DNA from: Ruegeria sp. YS9
GTDB lineage: Bacteria > Pseudomonadota > Alphaproteobacteria > Rhodobacterales > Rhodobacteraceae
Direction of reading: 5' to 3'
Length of the DNA: 64,000 nucleotides
NCBI RefSeq assembly: GCF_024628725.1
Contig: NZ_CP102409.1
Span: 1,831,001-1,895,000, forward strand
Shown here: positions 36,486 through 45,606 of the stretch, piece by piece
Position numbering within the stretch: position 1 is the stretch's first letter
Layout: each line of letters starts with the position of its first letter
Position numbers and translations under genes: made by a program
The notes under the pieces: generated by a model
Databases searched by the model: none
Seen by the model: the letters and a program-made list of their open reading frames with translations, nothing else
Told to the model about the DNA's origin: nothing

Positions 36486-37751
36486 TTGTTCGACTTTGAT
36501 ATGCTGGGCCTTGCCCCGGCACTGAACGAGGCACTCAAACGCGCCAATTTCACTCAACCCACACCGATCCAGAACCAGGCGATTCCGCTTGCTCTGAATG
36601 GTCACGACATTCTGGGACTGGCGCAAACCGGCACCGGAAAGACATTGGCTTTCGGCCTGCCTCTGATCGATCACCTTCTGGCCCAACCCGGCAAGCCCGA
36701 CCCGAAAACCGCCAAGGCACTGATCCTGGCGCCCACCCGCGAACTCGTGAACCAGATCGCCGACAGCCTGCGCACCCTGACGAAGGGCACCAAGCTGCGC
36801 GTGGCCACCGTTGTAGGCGGCCAGTCGATCAACAAGCAGATAATGTTCCTCTCTCGTGGCACTGATATTCTGGTCGCCACACCGGGTCGCCTGATAGACT
36901 TGATGGAACGTGGTGCAGTAAATCTCGGAGCGGTCCGCCATCTGGTGCTGGACGAAGCTGACCAGATGCTCGACCTTGGCTTTATCCATGCGTTGCGTAA
37001 AATCGCGCCGGCACTGGGCACTCCACGCCAAACCATGCTGTTTTCGGCCACCATGCCGAAGCAGATGGAAGAGCTCAGCCGCGCTTACCTGACCAACCCG
37101 CAGCGGGTGCAGGTCTCGCCTCCGGGCAAAGCGGCCGACAAGATTACGCAGTCGTTGCACTTCGTTTCCAAACCCGGAAAACCAATCAAGCTGCGTGAAA
37201 TCCTTTCGAAAGATGTGGATGCCCTGACACTGGTCTTTACGCGCACCAAACATGGTGCAGAACGGCTGATGAAGGGCCTAGTAGCTGACGGCTACAACGC
37301 CGCATCCATCCACGGCAACAAAAGCCAGGGTCAGCGCGATCGCGCGATCAAGGCGTTCCGCGCGGGTGAAATCAACATTCTGGTGGCCACCGACGTTGCG
37401 GCCCGAGGCATCGACATTCCGGGCGTCGCCTACGTGATCAACTTCGATCTGCCCGAGGTGCCTGACAACTACGTCCACCGTATCGGGCGCACCGCCCGCG
37501 CAGGGCGCGAAGGCGAAGCCATCGCCTTCTGTTCCGCGGAAGAAGTTGATCTGCTGCGCCAGATCCAAAAGCTGATGAAGATCGAAATCCCAGTTGCCAG
37601 TGGCTCGATGCCCGAAGCTGTGCAACCTGAAAAACCGGCGCGCCGCCCGAACAACCGCCGCCGGGGGTTCAAACCCAAACCCGCCTACGGGGAAGGAAAA
37701 CCCGCGGCAAACAAGCGGCGACGCCCACGCGGCAAACGTCCGGCGGCGTAA
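36486..37751 (+). CDS. DEAD-box ATP-dependent RNA helicase, RhlE-like
   Basis: 421 residues from TTG 36486 (AAAGGA at 7-nt spacing); ATG 36501 is possible. Motifs in order: Q motif FTQPTPIQNQAIPLAL (about 22-37), I AQTGTGKT (about 49), Ia PTRELV, II DEAD near 156, III SAT near 187, V ARGID near 305 and VI HRIGRTARAG near 332. The C-terminus is a basic R/K/P-rich tail typical of RhlE. It unwinds RNA duplexes in ribosome assembly or mRNA turnover. Convergent with mltG. Confidence 0.95.
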   Translation: MFDFDMLGLAPALNEALKRANFTQPTPIQNQAIPLALNGHDILGLAQTGTGKTLAFGLPLIDHLLAQPGKPDPKTAKALILAPTRELVNQIADSLRTLTKGTKLRVATVVGGQSINKQIMFLSRGTDILVATPGRLIDLMERGAVNLGAVRHLVLDEADQMLDLGFIHALRKIAPALGTPRQTMLFSATMPKQMEELSRAYLTNPQRVQVSPPGKAADKITQSLHFVSKPGKPIKLREILSKDVDALTLVFTRTKHGAERLMKGLVADGYNAASIHGNKSQGQRDRAIKAFRAGEINILVATDVAARGIDIPGVAYVINFDLPEVPDNYVHRIGRTARAGREGEAIAFCSAEEVDLLRQIQKLMKIEIPVASGSMPEAVQPEKPARRPNNRRRGFKPKPAYGEGKPAANKRRRPRGKRPAA

Positions 37752-37765
37752 GGTCGGAACGGCAC

Positions 37766-37801
37766 AAAAAAGCCAACGCCGGTTCAATGACCGGCGTTGG
37801 C
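37766..37801 (-). terminator. Rho-independent terminator for mltG
   Basis: GCCAACGCCGGT (37772-37783) pairs perfectly with ACCGGCGTTGGC (37790-37801); on the minus strand a run of six T follows. It ends the mltG transcript and may slow the convergent helicase transcript. Confidence 0.9.
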
Positions 37802-37835
37802 GCAACACGATGAACGGAACCAGATTTCGTTCAGA

Positions 37836-38993
37836 TCAATTTCCCGAATTCCGCTCTGCCTCAATCTGGCGCCACTTGGCGACATTGCGATTGTGTTCCT
37901 GCAAGGTTTCGGCAAATGCATGACCGCCCGTGCCATCGGCAACAAAGAACACGAAATCCGTGTCATCCGGCGCAACAGCAGCTTTTAGGCTGGCCAGGCC
38001 CGGATTGGCAATCGGCGTCGGCGGCAAACCATCTATCTGATAGGTATTCCACGGCGTTGGTCGGTTCAGCTCGCTGCGGCGCAGCCCGCGCCCCAACGTG
38101 CCTTGCCCTTTGGTAACGCCATAGATGACGGTCGGGTCCGTCTGCAACCGCATCCCCTGTTTCAGCCGGTTCACAAAAACACTGGCCACTTGCCCGCGTT
38201 CTTCCGGAACTCCGGTTTCCTTTTCGATGATCGACGCAAGGATCAGCATTTCTTCGGGACTTTGCAGCGGCAACCCGTCCTGACGGCTTTCCCAAACGGC
38301 ATTGATCCGCAATTGTTGCTTGTCCTGCATCGCCTGCAAAATGTCGTTACGGTCCTGGCCCGCCACAACATCGTAACTGTCCGGCGCCAGCATCCCTTCG
38401 GCCGGGATCTCGGTCACCTCACCTGTCAAAGCGTCGAACGCCTTCAACGCCTCGACCACCTGCCACGAGGTCACACCTTCGGCCAGTGATACGCGGTAAC
38501 GGGTGTCCGCCTCGTTGCGTTTCTCGGTATAGGCCTCAGGCACCTCTTCTTCCGAGGGATCAAACGACGCGATTTCTATGAAATCCAGGGTCGCCGGGTT
38601 CAACTCGCGCACACGGGTCTGAGCACGCGTCACACCGATACGATACTCAATCTCGGATCCACAGGTGCTGGCACCGCTGCTGGTGATCTCGTCGATGATC
38701 TGCTCCATCGACGCACCTTCCCGTACCAGAAAGCTGCCTGCTTTCAACTGCTGCGCCCGATCCGTGTAGTCCGCGGCCATCCGAAAGATCGTGGCACTGC
38801 TGATCGCGCCCTGCTCTTGCAGCTGCTGACTGACACGTGTCATGTTCGATCCGCTTCTGACCTGAAGGCAGATTGCGGTTTCAAGCGGGCCCTCGGCCTT
38901 GTACTGGCTCTGCCCCCAAAGGATCAGTCCGCCCATCAGGAACAGGCCGACCACCAGAATGGTCAGCGCGTTCGAAGCAATGGCCCGCCACAT
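37836..38993 (-). CDS. mltG: Endolytic peptidoglycan transglycosylase MltG
   Basis: 385 residues with one N-terminal transmembrane helix (about 7-27) and a periplasmic YceG domain (about 150-375). Catalytic region LILASIIEKETGVPEERGQV (E of EKET) near 245 and the typical TYQIDGLPPTPIANPGLASL near 325. It cuts nascent glycan strands and limits their length. Its ATG directly follows the fabF stop with no gap, an arrangement that is conserved in many alphaproteobacteria. Confidence 0.96.
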   Translation of the reverse strand: MWRAIASNALTILVVGLFLMGGLILWGQSQYKAEGPLETAICLQVRSGSNMTRVSQQLQEQGAISSATIFRMAADYTDRAQQLKAGSFLVREGASMEQIIDEITSSGASTCGSEIEYRIGVTRAQTRVRELNPATLDFIEIASFDPSEEEVPEAYTEKRNEADTRYRVSLAEGVTSWQVVEALKAFDALTGEVTEIPAEGMLAPDSYDVVAGQDRNDILQAMQDKQQLRINAVWESRQDGLPLQSPEEMLILASIIEKETGVPEERGQVASVFVNRLKQGMRLQTDPTVIYGVTKGQGTLGRGLRRSELNRPTPWNTYQIDGLPPTPIANPGLASLKAAVAPDDTDFVFFVADGTGGHAFAETLQEHNRNVAKWRQIEAERNSGN

Positions 38994-40259
38994 TTAGCTG
39001 GCCTTTCCGAAGATCACGCTGGCATTGGTGCCGCCAAACCCGAACGAATTCGACAAGGCCACATTGATCTCACGCTCGCGTTTTGCGTTCGGGGCCAGAT
39101 CAATCGGTGTCTCTACCGCAGGGTTGTCCAGGTTGATCGTCGGCGGGGCTACCTGATCACGGATCGCCAGAATCGAGAAGATTGCCTCGATCGCGCCCGC
39201 AGCACCAAGCAAGTGACCGGTTGCCGATTTGGTCGACGTCATGGTGGCGTTCGCGGCGTGGTCCCCCAGCAAACGCTCAACCGCGCCCAGCTCGATCGTA
39301 TCCGCCATGGTCGAGGTGCCATGGGCGTTGATATAGTCCAGATCTTTCGGCTCCAGCCCCGCACTGCGCAGCGCCGCCCGCATCGAGCGTTCTGCCCCGT
39401 CACCATCCTCGGACGGTGCCGTGATGTGATACGCGTCACCCGACATGCCATAGCCCAGCACCTCGGCGTAGATCTTCGCACCGCGGGCCTTGGCGTGCTC
39501 ATAGTCTTCCAGAATGACGATGCCCGCACCTTCGCCCATGACGAACCCGTCGCGGTCCACGTCATAGGGTCGGCTGGCCGCTTTGGGGTTATCGGCATAT
39601 TTGGTCGACAACGCCTTGCATGCGTTGAACCCGGCGATGCCGATCTCGCAGATGCAGCCTTCACCGCCACCTGCGACCATGACGTCTGCGTCACCTGCGC
39701 GAATGATGCGGCTGGCGTCGCCGATGGCATGGGCACCGGTCGAACACGCCGTCACGACCGAATGGTTCGGCCCCTTGAAGCCGTGCCGGATCGACACCTG
39801 ACCTGATGCAAGGTTGATCAGAGCACCCGGAATAAAGAACGGTGAAACCCGACGCGGGCCCTTGTCGCGGATCAGATTGGCGGTATTCGCGATCGAACCC
39901 AACCCCCCGATGCCGGAACCGATCAGAACCCCTGTTCGCAGCCGGTCCTCTTCATCTTCCGGCAACCAGTTCGCATCTTTGCAGGCCATTTCCGCAGCCG
40001 CGATGGAATACAGGATAAAGTCCTCAATCTTGCGCTGCTCTTTCGGCGGCATCCAGTCATCGGGATTGAAGGTCCCGTTGGTTCCGTCCCCGCGGGGGAC
40101 CTCGCAGGCATAGGTCGTGGTGACACCACTGCCTTCCGCATCAAAATGCGTGATGGGACCAGCGCCGGACTCTCCGTCCAGCAGCCGCGACCAGGTTTCC
40201 TCGACCCCGCTGGCCAAAGGAGTGACCAATCCAAGACCGGTTACAACGACTCTGCGCAT
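38994..40259 (-). CDS. fabF: Beta-ketoacyl-ACP synthase II
   Basis: 421 residues. Condenses malonyl-ACP with acyl-ACP in fatty-acid elongation. The Cys-His-His triad is present: cysteine in VTACSTGAHAIG (about 170), histidine in NAHGTSTMADT (about 311) and histidine in SATGHLLGAAGA (about 348). AGAGGC precedes the ATG. It belongs to the fabD-fabG-acpP-fabF cluster but is separated from acpP by a GNAT gene and a HisA-like gene. Confidence 0.97.
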   Translation of the reverse strand: MRRVVVTGLGLVTPLASGVEETWSRLLDGESGAGPITHFDAEGSGVTTTYACEVPRGDGTNGTFNPDDWMPPKEQRKIEDFILYSIAAAEMACKDANWLPEDEEDRLRTGVLIGSGIGGLGSIANTANLIRDKGPRRVSPFFIPGALINLASGQVSIRHGFKGPNHSVVTACSTGAHAIGDASRIIRAGDADVMVAGGGEGCICEIGIAGFNACKALSTKYADNPKAASRPYDVDRDGFVMGEGAGIVILEDYEHAKARGAKIYAEVLGYGMSGDAYHITAPSEDGDGAERSMRAALRSAGLEPKDLDYINAHGTSTMADTIELGAVERLLGDHAANATMTSTKSATGHLLGAAGAIEAIFSILAIRDQVAPPTINLDNPAVETPIDLAPNAKREREINVALSNSFGFGGTNASVIFGKAS

Positions 40260-40442
40260 GAAGTGCCTCTTGCCTGCTTCCTGTTATGAGAACCGCTCTT
40301 ACCCCGGCCCGGGGTGCGGGGGCAAGAGCAACGGCGATTTCAGGCGGGCTTCCCGCCGCCGGGCAACCGAAGCAGTACCGCTTTGGGTTACGGAAACAGG
40401 TGCCCGCCCTTTCTCGGATCCGATTGAAAGGGCGAAGCGTGT

Positions 40443-41186
40443 TTATTGGAACTGTGCCACCGGCTCATGCGCCGTTTTCGCCATTTCCAGTGCATCGGTC
40501 AGGTCAAGTGTCTTTCGAAACAGTGCACGTCCCACGATCGCACCCGAGATATTGGGAATATAGGCCAGCCGCGAGATGTCATCCGCAGTACGCACAACAC
40601 CGCTTGCTATCACCGGGGTGCGCGAATGGCTGGCAAGCCCCGAGATCAAGCCAAGCTGAGCCTCGACGTCCTCCATATCGCTGTCGATATCCGTCACCAC
40701 GATAGCAGCAAACGGCGCCCCTTCGAATGCGTCGATAAACGCTTCGGGCGTGAATACGCTTTGGCTGCGCCAGCCATCCGTCATTACAAAACCTTGCCAG
40801 ACATCGACCGAAAGCACGATTTGATCCGGGTAGAGCGTGGCCAACTCCTTGACCAGTTTCGGCTCGCGCGCTGCCAGCGTCCCGATCACAACGCGACCGA
40901 CGCCCTTGTCGATCCAGCGTTCGACCTGTTCGCGGGTCCGCATACCACCTGCCAACTGAACCGGGATTTCGGCCGCGCGGATAATCTCTTCAATCAATTC
41001 GACGTTGGTATCTTTGCCCTCGATCGCGTCGAAATCGGTCAGGTGCATCCATTCGGCGCCCGCTTCGGCCCAGCTTCGCGCCGTTTCGACCGGGTTTACA
41101 TGCCAAATCATGGCGTTGTCCAAACGACCTTTGTCCAAAGTGACACACCGGCCGTTCTGCAATTCCATAGTGGGGTATATCCTCAT
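40443..41186 (-). CDS. HisA/HisF-like TIM-barrel protein, altered catalytic acid
   Basis: 247 residues from ATG 41186 (GGAGG upstream). It is a (beta/alpha)8 barrel of the HisA family: phosphate loop AGGMRTREQ near 79-87, VVIGTLAAREP near 99-109 and a second loop IASGVVRTADD near 195. In HisA the general acid/base residues are two aspartates near positions 8 and 130. Here position 8 is glutamate (MRIYPTMELQNG), while D128 in LSVDVWQG is kept. A true HisA would be expected in a his cluster; this gene sits inside the fatty-acid cluster. It is probably a paralogue with changed activity. No function can be assigned. Confidence 0.82.
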   Translation of the reverse strand: MRIYPTMELQNGRCVTLDKGRLDNAMIWHVNPVETARSWAEAGAEWMHLTDFDAIEGKDTNVELIEEIIRAAEIPVQLAGGMRTREQVERWIDKGVGRVVIGTLAAREPKLVKELATLYPDQIVLSVDVWQGFVMTDGWRSQSVFTPEAFIDAFEGAPFAAIVVTDIDSDMEDVEAQLGLISGLASHSRTPVIASGVVRTADDISRLAYIPNISGAIVGRALFRKTLDLTDALEMAKTAHEPVAQFQ

Positions 41187-41309
41187 GAGCTCGGTCCTCC
41201 GCTCAATCGCTCTGAAAATCCCCGGAAGCATACACCTGGAATGCCCTCCCAATATCACTGGGATCGGCACAGTTTGGCCATTTTGCGGCATAGTGTCGAG
41301 GTGGCGGAT

Positions 41310-41849
41310 TCACGCCAGCGCTGGTGGCCCATTGCGCCGAAGCAAATGCACCGGGGTTTCATTATACACCCCTTCCCGCATCAATACATAGCCCAGCTTT
41401 TTGGCAAGTTTCTGCGACGAGGCGTTGGACGCATTCACCATCGCAACCAATGGCCCGGGAATCACCCGGTCAAACCAGTCATGCGCTGCCTTGGCCGCCT
41501 CATACCCCAGGCCCTGCCCCTGCGCCTCGGGCGCCAGAACCCAGCCCGCCTCGGGAAAGCCGTCGAAATCCTCGCCCATCTGACGGTTTCCGTAAAAGAA
41601 ACCGGCCTGTCCGATCAGCTTTCGATTCGATTGTTGCAGCACACCCCATTGTCCAAACCCGGCCATCTGCCAATGCCCGGCATTGCGCAAAAAGGAATCC
41701 CATGCTTCTCCGCGCGATCGGGGTGAGCCGCCAACATGCTGAACGACGCACGGATCTCTCCAGATCTCGGCGAACCGGTCAAAGTCCTCCGGGCGCATGG
41801 CACACAGCGTCAAACGCGCGGTATTTATCATGGGAGTGGATCTTATCAT
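41310..41849 (-). CDS. GNAT-family N-acetyltransferase, RimJ-like
   Basis: 179 residues from ATG 41849 (GGACAGG upstream; M7 lacks one). Layout of RimJ/RimL-type acetyltransferases: TARLTLCAMRPEDFDRFAEI near 10-29, acetyl-CoA loop PEAQGQGLGYEAAKAAHDWF near 108-127 and VNASNASSQKLAKKLGYVLM near 138-157. Substrate unknown. Between acpP and the HisA-like gene on the same strand. Confidence 0.9.
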   Translation of the reverse strand: MIRSTPMINTARLTLCAMRPEDFDRFAEIWRDPCVVQHVGGSPRSRGEAWDSFLRNAGHWQMAGFGQWGVLQQSNRKLIGQAGFFYGNRQMGEDFDGFPEAGWVLAPEAQGQGLGYEAAKAAHDWFDRVIPGPLVAMVNASNASSQKLAKKLGYVLMREGVYNETPVHLLRRNGPPALA

Positions 41850-41932
41850 GCCCTGTCCACTTTGAATTTTGCCTCAATGGAAACAGTGCGTATCCGAATA
41901 TAAACGCGCAAGCATGAATTTTGAGCGGGCAC

Positions 41933-41972
41933 AAAAAAACGGCGCCTCCGTTGCCCGGAAGCGCCGCTTTTG
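41933..41972 (-). terminator. Rho-independent terminator after acpP
   Basis: On the minus strand CGGCGCTTCCG (41967-41957) pairs with CGGAGGCGCCG (41951-41941), followed by seven T. It lies just after the acpP stop, so the GNAT, HisA-like and fabF genes probably have their own promoter(s). Confidence 0.9.
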
Positions 41973-41987
41973 ATCAGAAGGAAACGC

Positions 41988-42221
41988 TTAGGACGCTTCG
42001 CTGATGAATTTGACCGCGTCGCCGAAGGTCTGGATGGTCTCGGCTGCGTCATCGGGGATTTCGATGCCGAACTCTTCTTCGAAGGCCATGACCAGTTCAA
42101 CGGTGTCCAGGCTGTCTGCGCCCAGATCATCGATGAAGGACGCGTTTTCCGCGACTTTATCTTCTTCAACACCCAGGTGCTCAACAACGATCTTCTTAAC
42201 GCGATCTGCGACGTCGCTCAT
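41988..42221 (-). CDS. acpP: Acyl carrier protein
   Basis: 77 residues, acidic. S37 in [13 protein letters not shown] is the 4'-phosphopantetheine attachment site. It carries acyl intermediates in type II fatty-acid synthesis and also donates acyl chains to AHL synthases such as the LuxI encoded at 50.0 kb. It is followed by a strong terminator. Confidence 0.98.
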   Translation of the reverse strand: MSDVADRVKKIVVEHLGVEEDKVAENASFIDDLGADSLDTVELVMAFEEEFGIEIPDDAAETIQTFGDAVKFISEAS

Positions 42222-42427
42222 GTCTATTCCTCATTCCTTTACAGGGCGGTCTGCCCGATTCTGCCCTTGCCCGCACGGGTTGGCTTTGATTTGCCCGTTT
42301 CGGGCGGTTTGGGTCCCGGCGAACCGGGAAGTCGAAGGCCGACCTGAACAACCGGCCCCGCATAGATGCGCCGCCTATAGCATAGTCGACGCAAGAGGCA
42401 AACGCTTTCGCGCTGCCCCTGTGGCGA

Positions 42428-43165
42428 TCACAACATGGCCATACCACCGTTCACATGCAAGGTGCTTCCGGTAACATAGCCCGCTTCGGGACTGGCAAGG
42501 TACAGAACAGCCGCTGCAATTTCTTCGGGATCACCCATGCGGCCCGCCGGAACCTTCAACAACAGACCCTTTTTCTGTTCCTCGGTCAGCTTTTCGGTCA
42601 TTGCAGTCGTGATGAAACCCGGCGCCACGGCATTCACGGTAATTCCGCGCGTTGCCACTTCGTGCGCCAAAGCCTTGGAAAACCCTATCATTCCGGCTTT
42701 TGACGCCGCATAGTTCGCCTGCCCCGGATTACCGATTACGGCCACCACGGACGAGACATTCACGATCCGGCCCCAGCGTGACTTCATCATGCCCCGGATC
42801 ACGCCTTTGCACAGTTTCATGGTCGAGGTCATGTTCACGTCTATCACGCTCTGCCATTCCTCATCAGACATGCGCATGAACAGGTTATCGCGCGTGATAC
42901 CGGCGTTGTTCACGAGGATGTCCACCGATCCCATCGCTTCGATCGCTTGCTTTGGCAACGCTTCGACGGCCTCCGGATCGCTCAGATTGCAAGGCAACAC
43001 ATGCGCGCGTTCGCCCAGTTCATCTGCCAAAGCCTGCAATGGCTCGACCCGTGTACCGGACAATCCGACTGCTGCGCCAGCACCGTGCAACGCACGTGCA
43101 ATGTCGCCTCCGATACCGCCCGAAGCACCGGTGATCAGCGCATTCTTACCTGTCAAATCAAACAT
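42428..43165 (-). CDS. fabG: 3-oxoacyl-ACP reductase
   Basis: 245 residues. NADPH-dependent reduction of beta-ketoacyl-ACP. The Rossmann motif TGASGGIGGDIA is near 12-23; the catalytic tetrad includes S139, Y152 and K156 (YAASK). It lies 42 bp downstream of fabD and about 200 bp upstream of acpP, the classic fabD-fabG-acpP order. Confidence 0.97.
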   Translation of the reverse strand: MFDLTGKNALITGASGGIGGDIARALHGAGAAVGLSGTRVEPLQALADELGERAHVLPCNLSDPEAVEALPKQAIEAMGSVDILVNNAGITRDNLFMRMSDEEWQSVIDVNMTSTMKLCKGVIRGMMKSRWGRIVNVSSVVAVIGNPGQANYAASKAGMIGFSKALAHEVATRGITVNAVAPGFITTAMTEKLTEEQKKGLLLKVPAGRMGDPEEIAAAVLYLASPEAGYVTGSTLHVNGGMAML

Positions 43166-43207
43166 TCGGTTTTCCTCTTGGTGCGTCGGCCACGACGCGT
43201 TTTGAGC

Positions 43208-44146
43208 TTACGATTCGGCCTGAACGGCCTTTTGAACATCTTCCGGGGTGCCCACGGCCTTGCCCGAAATGGCACGATCGATCTTGCGGATCATGCCGGA
43301 AAGCGCTTTGCCAGCACCGATTTCCCATGTCTCGGTCACGCCTTGCGCCGCCATGAACTGCACGCTTTCACGCCAGCGAACCGACCCCGTCACCTGTTCC
43401 ACCAGCAACTGGCGGATCAGATCCGGATCACTGACGGCTTCGGCGCGCACATTGGCTACCAAAGGCACGGAAGGCGCCTTTATCTCGACGGCAGCAAGCG
43501 CTTCCGCCATGACATCTGCCGCAGGTTGCATCAGCGCACAGTGAAATGGAGCACTTACAGGCAACATGACGGCACGTTTTGCACCTTTTTCCTTGGCAAT
43601 CTCGGCGGCACGCTCGACAGCAGCCTTGGAACCGGACACAACGACCTGGGTTGGATCGTTGTCATTGGCAGCCTGACAGACCTGCCCCTGCGCGGCTTCT
43701 TCAGCAACGGCGCGTACCGCCTCCAGATCCAATCCAAGAATGGCCGCCATTGCGCCCTCGCCGACCGGTACGGCACTTTGCATCGCCAGACCGCGGGTGC
43801 GCAGCAGGCGCGCGGTGTCCGCAACCGACAAAGCCCCCGCAGCTGCAAGGGCCGAGTATTCACCCAAGGAATGACCTGCCACGAAAGCCGCCTGACCAAC
43901 CGAAACGCCTTCGGCTTCCAGCGCACGCATTGCCGCCATGGATGTCGCCATTAGAGCCGGCTGGGCATTCTGAGTCAGCGTCAAGTCGGCGATGTCGCCT
44001 TCCCAGATCACGTGGCTCAGCTTCTCTCCCAGCGCCTCGTCCACCTCATCGAAGACGGCCTGCGCCGCCGGATAGGCATCGGCCAGTGCTTTGCCCATAC
44101 CGATGGTCTGGGCGCCCTGCCCCGGAAAAACGAACGCGAGTGTCAT
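43208..44146 (-). CDS. fabD: Malonyl-CoA:ACP transacylase
   Basis: 312 residues from ATG 44146 (MTLAFVFPGQGAQ); the in-frame extension upstream lacks family similarity. The nucleophile S93 is in GHSLGEYSAL, and SAPFHCALM near 200 holds the catalytic histidine. It loads malonyl groups onto ACP. First gene of the fab cluster, divergent from the cytochrome b561-YceI gene. Confidence 0.97.
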   Translation of the reverse strand: MTLAFVFPGQGAQTIGMGKALADAYPAAQAVFDEVDEALGEKLSHVIWEGDIADLTLTQNAQPALMATSMAAMRALEAEGVSVGQAAFVAGHSLGEYSALAAAGALSVADTARLLRTRGLAMQSAVPVGEGAMAAILGLDLEAVRAVAEEAAQGQVCQAANDNDPTQVVVSGSKAAVERAAEIAKEKGAKRAVMLPVSAPFHCALMQPAADVMAEALAAVEIKAPSVPLVANVRAEAVSDPDLIRQLLVEQVTGSVRWRESVQFMAAQGVTETWEIGAGKALSGMIRKIDRAISGKAVGTPEDVQKAVQAES

Positions 44147-44320
44147 TGCAACCTCATGGATGATGTCAGGTTGCGGCGGGGTGTAAACTGACTGATCGTC
44201 TGGCACAAGCTCTGCCTGTGTTCTGCATTCTGGCACCTTGGCTGTGCACAAGCGCTTACTTGTGTCGACCTCCGATAACCTTAACTTGGGCGCAGCACAG
44301 AATCCCGGAGCGTTGCACCC

Positions 44321-45547
44321 ATGGCCTCGACCAATTCCTTCTCAAGCTACGGAAGTGTCGCAAAGACGTTTCACTGGCTCACCGCGTTGTTGATCTTCAC
44401 GGCCCTGCCGCTCGGCTGGATTGCGGACAACCTGGCCCACGCCGTATTGCATGCCCCCACAGCCCCAAGCGAGGCCGAAATCGCACGCGCGGCGCGCATG
44501 TTCTCATTGCACAAGACCGTGGGCGTCACCGTGTTCTTCGTTGCTTTGGCTCGGATAGTTTGGGCTTTCACGCAAACCAAGCCCGGATTGTTGAATGCCG
44601 ACAACAAGCCCGAGGCTTTCGCCGCCGAAACTGTCCACTGGCTTCTCTACGGGTCACTGGTGCTTGTGCCACTGACCGGTTGGGTGCACCACGCCGCAAC
44701 CGAAGGCTTTGCTCCGATCCTCTGGCCCTTCGGCCAAAACCTGCCTTTCGTACCAAAATCGACCATTGTGGCCGAGGTGACAGGTGTCCTGCATTGGCTG
44801 TTCATGTGGACGCTCGTCGGAGCGCTGGTCCTGCATGTTGCCGGGGCATTGAAGCATCATGTCATAGACAAGGACAGCACGTTGCGCAGGATGTTGCCGG
44901 GTGGGGCGGACGCACCGGAACCTCTACGCCAGCATCATTCCCTGGTCCCCGCCGTCGCAGCGGTGGCCGTTTGGGCGCTTGTCCTCACCGGCGGCTGGGT
45001 CTCCGGCGAATTTGCGCGTGAGGCCGACGATGATGACGCCGACGTCCAACTGGCCGAGGTGCAATCAGACTGGCAGGTTCAGAACGGCACCTTGTCCATT
45101 ACGATCTCGCAATTGGGCAGCCCGGTCACCGGCTCGTTCTCCGACTGGACGGCAGCAATTGCTTTTGACGAACCTACTGACCCCGGCCCGGCCGGGGCCG
45201 TCGACGTCACGATTGCAATAGGATCTCTCAGCCTCGGAACCGTAACTGAACAGGCCATGGGGGCGGATTTCTTCGACAACGCCCAGTTTCCGACGGCCCA
45301 ATTCACGGCTGACCTTTTCAAAACCGAAAGCGGATATGAGGCACGCGGGCCGCTGACAATCCGCGACAAGACGATCGATATCATACTCCCGTTTTCACTG
45401 GAGCTTCAGGACAACACCGCGACCATGACAGGCGCGGTTGATCTTAACAGGTTGGATTTCGGCATAGGCGCATCGCAACCCACCGAAGATTCGCTCGGCT
45501 TCACCGTCACAGTCGCTGTGGAACTCGCTGCGTCCCGCGGTCAGTAG
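44321..45547 (+). CDS. Cytochrome b561-YceI fusion protein
   Basis: 408 residues. The N-terminal half (about 10-190) is a four-helix cytochrome b561: H18 in KTFHWLTALL, MFSLHKTVG, VHHAATEG, and VLHVAGALKHH supply candidate heme-ligand histidines. A fifth hydrophobic segment near 208-225 leads to a periplasmic YceI lipocalin-like domain (about 235-408, ending GFTVTVAVEL). YceI proteins bind isoprenoid lipids such as quinones, so the fusion may couple quinone binding to heme b electron transfer. This role is inferred. It converges with a free YceI gene. Confidence 0.92.
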   Translation: MASTNSFSSYGSVAKTFHWLTALLIFTALPLGWIADNLAHAVLHAPTAPSEAEIARAARMFSLHKTVGVTVFFVALARIVWAFTQTKPGLLNADNKPEAFAAETVHWLLYGSLVLVPLTGWVHHAATEGFAPILWPFGQNLPFVPKSTIVAEVTGVLHWLFMWTLVGALVLHVAGALKHHVIDKDSTLRRMLPGGADAPEPLRQHHSLVPAVAAVAVWALVLTGGWVSGEFAREADDDDADVQLAEVQSDWQVQNGTLSITISQLGSPVTGSFSDWTAAIAFDEPTDPGPAGAVDVTIAIGSLSLGTVTEQAMGADFFDNAQFPTAQFTADLFKTESGYEARGPLTIRDKTIDIILPFSLELQDNTATMTGAVDLNRLDFGIGASQPTEDSLGFTVTVAVELAASRGQ

Positions 45548-45551
45548 TGCC

Positions 45552-45587
45552 AAAAAAACCGCCGGAGATCCTGTCACCGGCGGTTTT
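45552..45587. terminator. Bidirectional terminator between the two YceI genes
   Basis: AACCGCCGG (from 45557) pairs with CCGGCGGTT (45577-45585), with an A run on the left and TTTT on the right, so it can serve both convergent transcripts. Confidence 0.9.
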
Positions 45588-45606
45588 CCTGTTCGTCGCC
45601 TCGCGC

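Noticed and set aside
40300..40345. GC-rich inverted repeats upstream of fabF as a terminator
   Set aside because: The CCCCGGCCCGGGG palindrome leaves almost no loop and no T run follows on the minus strand.
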